This document shows, in pieces, positions 60,431 through 64,000 of a stretch of DNA of 64,000 bases. Every line of letters starts with the position of its first letter. The first letter of the stretch is position 1. The DNA is from Gemmatimonadota bacterium (GTDB lineage Bacteria > Gemmatimonadota > Gemmatimonadetes > Gemmatimonadales > Gemmatimonadaceae). The DNA lies in NCBI GenBank assembly GCA_016719105.1, contig JADKAQ010000017.1, positions 160,074-224,073 on the forward strand, given 5' to 3'. The notes below the pieces were generated by a model. It saw only the letters and a list, made by a program, of their open reading frames with translations. It did no database searches and had not been told where the DNA came from. The translations under genes and the position numbers were made by a program.

Positions 60431-61550
60431 GAGTGAAGTGCCCGCTGGCGCCCGTCGTGCCGTTGATGTTGATGTCGACGGCGTGCTTTCCGGGGTAGTA
60501 GCGCCGGGTGGTGACCACCTTCATGGAGTGGCGCTTCGTCAGGTGCAACTCGCCACCGGCGGGGAGCGTCACGCGCCATCCCTTGAAGACCTTGGGTGAT
60601 GTGCGGCCGTCCTGCTTCTGGTGATGCCCCACGTAGTCGATCACCAACGGCTGCGGCGACCGGGCGGTCGAGCGCAGGGTCAGCGTCATCGTGAACGACT
60701 CGCCGACGGCCACCCGGCGCGGCGTGATGGTCAGCGCCGCCGTCCCCCTGAAGTCCCGCCCGAGCCCCCACGCTGATAGCACGCGGCGATCGCCGCGCTT
60801 GATGAGGGTGCGGCTGGCGTGCTGCAACAGCGCGCGCCGCTCGTCGCTGGCATGCTTCAGGTGCTCCTCGAGCCACTGCGCAACGATGGCCGGATGATCT
60901 TTGGCGATGTCGTTGAGGTGATTGGCCACGCTCCGTCGCACGTATTCGCTCGGGTCATCCTGCAGGGCGCTGAGAAGCGGGAGCGTGGGCGATGGGTCGG
61001 CGATGAGTGCCTTGAGCTGCAACCCCCACGGGAGGCGTGGGCGGCTCCCCTCGCTCACCAGGCGCCGCACATGGGCGCTGGGGTCGGTGGTCCACCGCCT
61101 GAGCGTGGCAAAGGCGAGTTCGGGATGGGCCACGATGATCGGGCGGATCGCGAACTCGGCGGTGAAACGCTGCGTGAAGGCGTGCAACGCCTGCAGTGCG
61201 CGCTCCGGTCGGGCGAGGCCGCGACGTGCCACGTACTCGCCCGCCGACCAGAGGATCCACCCCTTGAGGCCGTCATCGGCGAGTTGGAGCCCCGCCATGT
61301 TATCCCCAGACTCGGCTGGCGCGAGTGCGCCCTCTAGGATGCCGGCCGCTTGCGCGAAATCGTCAGGAAGCGTCGCCTCGAGCGCGTCGGCGACCTGCAT
61401 GGCGCGCGCCTTGAGTTCGAGCGATTCCAGCCCGCGCACGCTCAGCGCGGTGAACCGCGGTGCGTCGAACGCGGGCCACACGCGTTGCAGCTGCTGCGCG
61501 GCGGCGTGCACCAGCGCGGGCTTGATGAGGTGCTTGAACGGCTCGGCCAG
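60420..61550 (-). CDS. AlkD-like DNA alkylation repair protein with C-terminal beta domain; probable CTG start
   Basis: 376 residues. The first 235 residues are HEAT-like repeats of the DNA alkylation repair family: LAEPFKHLIKPALVHAAAQQ, SDERRALLQHASRTLIKRGD, and repeat phrases such as DPSEYVRRSVANHLNDIAKD. The last 110 residues form a beta-sandwich (ALTITPRRVAVGESFTMTLT, TRRYYPGKHAVDININGTTG). AlkD-type glycosylases remove alkylated bases without base flipping. The family usually starts M-A-E-P, and here that position is CTG at 61548-61550 preceded by GGAG at seven bases. The only conventional start is a GTG at 61511. Confidence 0.75.
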   Translation of the reverse strand: MAEPFKHLIKPALVHAAAQQLQRVWPAFDAPRFTALSVRGLESLELKARAMQVADALEATLPDDFAQAAGILEGALAPAESGDNMAGLQLADDGLKGWILWSAGEYVARRGLARPERALQALHAFTQRFTAEFAIRPIIVAHPELAFATLRRWTTDPSAHVRRLVSEGSRPRLPWGLQLKALIADPSPTLPLLSALQDDPSEYVRRSVANHLNDIAKDHPAIVAQWLEEHLKHASDERRALLQHASRTLIKRGDRRVLSAWGLGRDFRGTAALTITPRRVAVGESFTMTLTLRSTARSPQPLVIDYVGHHQKQDGRTSPKVFKGWRVTLPAGGELHLTKRHSMKVVTTRRYYPGKHAVDININGTTGASGHFTLTR

Positions 61551-61591
61551 GGACGGGCTCCGTGCGGGGGGCGTCCTGAATATGCGCGTCG

Positions 61592-62393
61592 CTAGCCGAC
61601 GCTCGCCACCACGGCCTGGTGCGTCGATGCGTCAGCCGGAATCAGGTGCTCCACGCGCAGCGACGCGAGGGTGATGTCCTGCGGGGTGCCGAAGGTCGTG
61701 AAGAGGCTGAAGAACGACAGGTCACCAGCTGCCGTTGTGTAGGTGGCGGCGAGCACGGGGGCCGGTGCGGTCCCCACGCGCCCGCGCAGCCCCTTCTCAC
61801 CCAGGCGCTCGCGCAGCACACGTGCCAGCGCCTCGGCGCGAGCCTCCAGCGCAGGGACGCCGAGCGCCTCGTGTCGGACGTGGGCGAGCAGCGCGGGGCC
61901 CACCTCGGCCAGGTTGCGCACACGTGTGACGATTCCGTCCGGATGGACGAAGGCGTCGAGCAGGTTGAGCGGCGCCGCCGCGGCGAGGAGCGCGGGTGGT
62001 ACGAGGAGCGACGCGAGCCAGTGGCCCCCGCGGTTCCCCCCGCGCACGTTCCACTCCGCGTCGAGCAGGAGGGCGGGTAGGGGATCGTGCGCCTGCACGA
62101 GACGATCGAGTGCCTCGCGTGCGCGCGTGAGCGCGGGGTCGTGCAGCGGCCGAGGAATACACGGGGGCGTAGCCGGCTTGCAGCATCGCCTCGTTTCGGA
62201 CGACGAGTGGTGCCTCGAGCTCGTGCAGCCACCCCGCCAGCAGCTCGCGGCTGGGCGCGGCACGACCGCTCTCCACGAAGCTCACGTGGCGTTGCGACAC
62301 GCCGAGCCTGAGCGCGAGCTGCAGCTGGCTCAGTCGGCGTGCCTTGCGTGCGGCGACGAGGGCACGCCTGAGGGGAGGTGTGTCGTTCGGCAT
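61592..62393 (-). pseudogene. XRE family regulator with MmyB-like ligand domain, one frameshift
   Basis: From ATG 62393: MPNDTPPLRRALVAARKARR, SQLQLALRLGVSQRHVSFVE (helix-turn-helix), to LQAGYAPVYS. Near 62150 the sense passes to another frame: RPLHDPALTRAREALDRLVQ, LLLDAEWNVRGGNRGGHWLA and FTTFGTPQDITLASLRVEHL, ending SVG at 61592. The two halves fit the usual order of MmyB-type regulators (XRE domain, then a ligand-binding domain). One base restores a protein of about 266 residues. Confidence 0.75.
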
Positions 62394-62497
62394 GACGAAA
62401 TCTTGCCCGCGATGGCGCGACGGCAATGACCTCCGACGTAATTGCCGCGCCGCGCGCGCGGCGTCACCCTGCGGCAACCCTTCCGCGGAGACTGACC

Positions 62498-62805
62498 ATG
62501 TCCAGGCGCATCCTGCTCGCGATCCTCCTCCCGTTTGCGGTGCTGAGTGGCATCGCACTCTGGCACCACGGCTTCTGGGGGATCATCGCACCGCACTTCA
62601 AGAGCTGGGGGCAGGGCAGGTCTTCGCCGACCTGGTGATCGCTCTCACGCTCGTCATCACCTGGATGTGGCGCGACGCGAAGGCGACGGGGCGCAATCCT
62701 CCCTGGGTGGTGGCCACGCTCATCGGTGGCTCGTTTGGCCCGCTCGTGTACCTGCTCACACGGCGCAGCGACACGCGCGCGCGCACTCAGGGAAAACACC
62801 CTTAA
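62498..62805 (+). pseudogene. DUF2834 membrane protein with one frameshift
   Basis: MSRRILLAILLPFAVLSGIA to PHFKSWG in one frame, then AGQVFADLVIALTLVITWMW, DAKATGRNPPWVVATLIGGS and FGPLVYLLTRR in the next. The join is at a run of five G (about 62609-62613), where one more G gives a protein of about 102 residues with three membrane segments. ATG at 62498 with GGAG upstream. It diverges from the XRE regulator, which may control it. Confidence 0.75.
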
Positions 62806-62879
62806 CGCCCCTCGGCGACGGGCATAGCTTCTGGACGTCACGCCCACCGATCGCCCGAGCCATTCGAAGGCCTGTCGCC

Positions 62880-64000
62880 ATGACCGTTCCAGTCGCCACG
62901 ACCGCGGCGCCGTCGCGCGCGGAACTCGCCGAGCGCCTCGACCGCGTGCGCGCGCGCATGCGCAGCACGGACGTCGATGTATACGTGTGCTTCGACCCGG
63001 TCAACATCTACTACCTCACGAACTTCGCCAACTACGTCCACGAGCGGCCATTCCTCCTGGTCATCCCGCTCGACGGCCTCCCGGTCATGGTGGCGCCGCT
63101 CCTCGAGACGAGCCACGTGCGCGCTCGCGCCGGCTGCGACCTCGCGTATGCGACGTACGCCGAGTTTCCCGCGCCGTCGGGCGCGAACTGGTTCGATGTG
63201 TTCCGAACGCTGATTCCTGCCGAATCGCGGGTGGGGGTCGAATCGGCGATGCCGATCGGGATCTTCGAGCGCACGCCCGGAGTGAAGGCTGTGGTCGACG
63301 TGATCGAGGAGGCGCGACTCGTGAAGACACCGTACGAGATCGCGCGCAACGTGCACGCTTGCCAGATCGTGACGGCGGGGCACGAGAAGTTGCTGCAGCT
63401 GTGTCGCCCCGGCGTCCCCGAGGCGGTGATCTACGGTGGCGTGACGCAGTTCATGATGGCGATGGTCTTTCGCGACATCCCCACGGCGAACATCATGGTG
63501 ACCAACGCGAAGGCCGCGGTGTGGCCGCCGTCCATCTCGTTCGACCCGCACCGCATCCCATCGTTAGGAATGCCGATGGAGAACGGCGGCCCTCACGTGT
63601 CGATCGTCACGGCACAGGTGGACGGCTATGGCGTGGAGTTGGAGCGCACCTTCTTCCTCGGCTACGTCCCCGAGTGGGCGGCGGCCCCCTTCGCCGCGAT
63701 GCTGGAGGCGCGGGCGACGGCGTACGCCATGGCGCGCCCAGGGGCGATTCTCGCGGAGATCGATCGCGCGGTGCGAGCGGTGATCGCGCGACATGGCTAC
63801 GGCGACTGCATCCTGCATCGCACAGGCCACGGCTTCGGGATCACCGGCCACGAAGGCCCCTACGTGGCGCTCGGCGATGAACGGACGCTGCAAGAGGGGA
63901 TGCTGATCAGCATCGAGCCAGGGATCTACGTTGCCGGACGTGGGGGCTTCCGCCACTCGGACACGGTCCTGATCACGGCTGACGGCTGCGTGAGCCTGAC
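62880..64000 (+). CDS. Creatinase-like M24 family protein with degenerate metal site (3' end outside window)
   Basis: At least 373 residues from ATG 62880. The N-terminal creatinase domain is seen in VYVCFDPVNIYYLTNFANYV and MVAPLLETSHVRARAGCDLA. The pita-bread domain follows. The metal positions differ from aminopeptidase P: the first Asp is replaced in SIVTAQVDGYG, the second is Glu in VELERTFF, and the last Glu is Ser in GGFRHSDTVLIT; His in HRTGHGFGITGHEGP and Glu in ISIEPGIYV remain. The protein is therefore more like metal-free creatinase/hydrolase members than a peptidase. Contains TTAGGA at 63564, close to the octamer pattern. Confidence 0.85.
   Translation, partial: MTVPVATTAAPSRAELAERLDRVRARMRSTDVDVYVCFDPVNIYYLTNFANYVHERPFLLVIPLDGLPVMVAPLLETSHVRARAGCDLAYATYAEFPAPSGANWFDVFRTLIPAESRVGVESAMPIGIFERTPGVKAVVDVIEEARLVKTPYEIARNVHACQIVTAGHEKLLQLCRPGVPEAVIYGGVTQFMMAMVFRDIPTANIMVTNAKAAVWPPSISFDPHRIPSLGMPMENGGPHVSIVTAQVDGYGVELERTFFLGYVPEWAAAPFAAMLEARATAYAMARPGAILAEIDRAVRAVIARHGYGDCILHRTGHGFGITGHEGPYVALGDERTLQEGMLISIEPGIYVAGRGGFRHSDTVLITADGCVSL

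Noticed and set aside
1..64000. tRNA, rRNA or riboswitch genes
   Set aside because: No cloverleaf with a T-loop-like GTTCGAATC core, no rRNA segments and no conserved riboswitch core were recognised by eye.

Overview
The window is high-GC DNA (about 69-70% by eye) with dense, mostly single-copy genes. It looks like a chromosomal segment of a Gemmatimonadota bacterium (Gemmatimonas or Gemmatirosa type). This is an inference from the many signal-peptide and lipoprotein genes, barrel-less TonB-plug proteins, paired secreted amidohydrolases, a PEP-CTERM protein, and the idiosyncratic octamer CGTTAGGC. I saw no rRNA, tRNA, CRISPR array or intact insertion sequence.

Layout. 1-6 kb: a partial thyX, an FAD-linked oxidase, a secreted protein, a TonB-like protein, a small membrane protein and a PEP-CTERM protein. 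6-9 kb: a miniature flagellar-rod-like protein behind a sigma-28-type promoter, a STAS-like protein, a DUF2256 zinc protein and a patatin lipase. 9-14.5 kb: a TonB-dependent receptor, a MATE transporter and a NapH-like iron-sulfur membrane protein. 14.5-21.6 kb: a tightly packed minus-strand operon for aerobic CoA-dependent 2-aminobenzoate (anthranilate) degradation (ligase, monooxygenase/reductase, enoyl-CoA hydratase, acyl-CoA dehydrogenase, RidA, and an unknown acidic protein). 21.7-28.3 kb: a lipoprotein with a BECR-nuclease-like domain, an M61 peptidase, two paralogous plug-only proteins and a 3-hydroxyacyl-CoA dehydrogenase. 28.4-35.6 kb: hypothetical and lipoprotein genes, then RNase H, an M20 peptidase and a GHMP kinase with overlapping ends, and a phasin-like protein with a histone-H1-like tail. 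35.8-44.2 kb: CoA-transferase, S41 peptidase, an ECF sigma/anti-sigma pair, a two-component pair, a CocE/NonD hydrolase and DUF2200. 44.3-51.2 kb: argG, a lipoprotein and two secreted amidohydrolases. 51.2-62.8 kb: an accessory-looking block with an ankyrin pseudogene, DUF4256, a FecR-like protein with a 9-bp tandem repeat, an IS21 istB scar and a broken giant secreted protein with a PKD domain and a toxin-like C-terminus. It also holds small candidate partner proteins, an AlkD-like protein, an XRE regulator and a DUF2834 protein. 62.9-64 kb: a partial creatinase-like M24 protein.

Single-base frameshifts, mostly in G or C runs, break many genes between 51 and 63 kb, and also genes at 28.9 and 46.5 kb. 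They may be sequencing errors, so several broken genes are described here as reconstructed reading frames.
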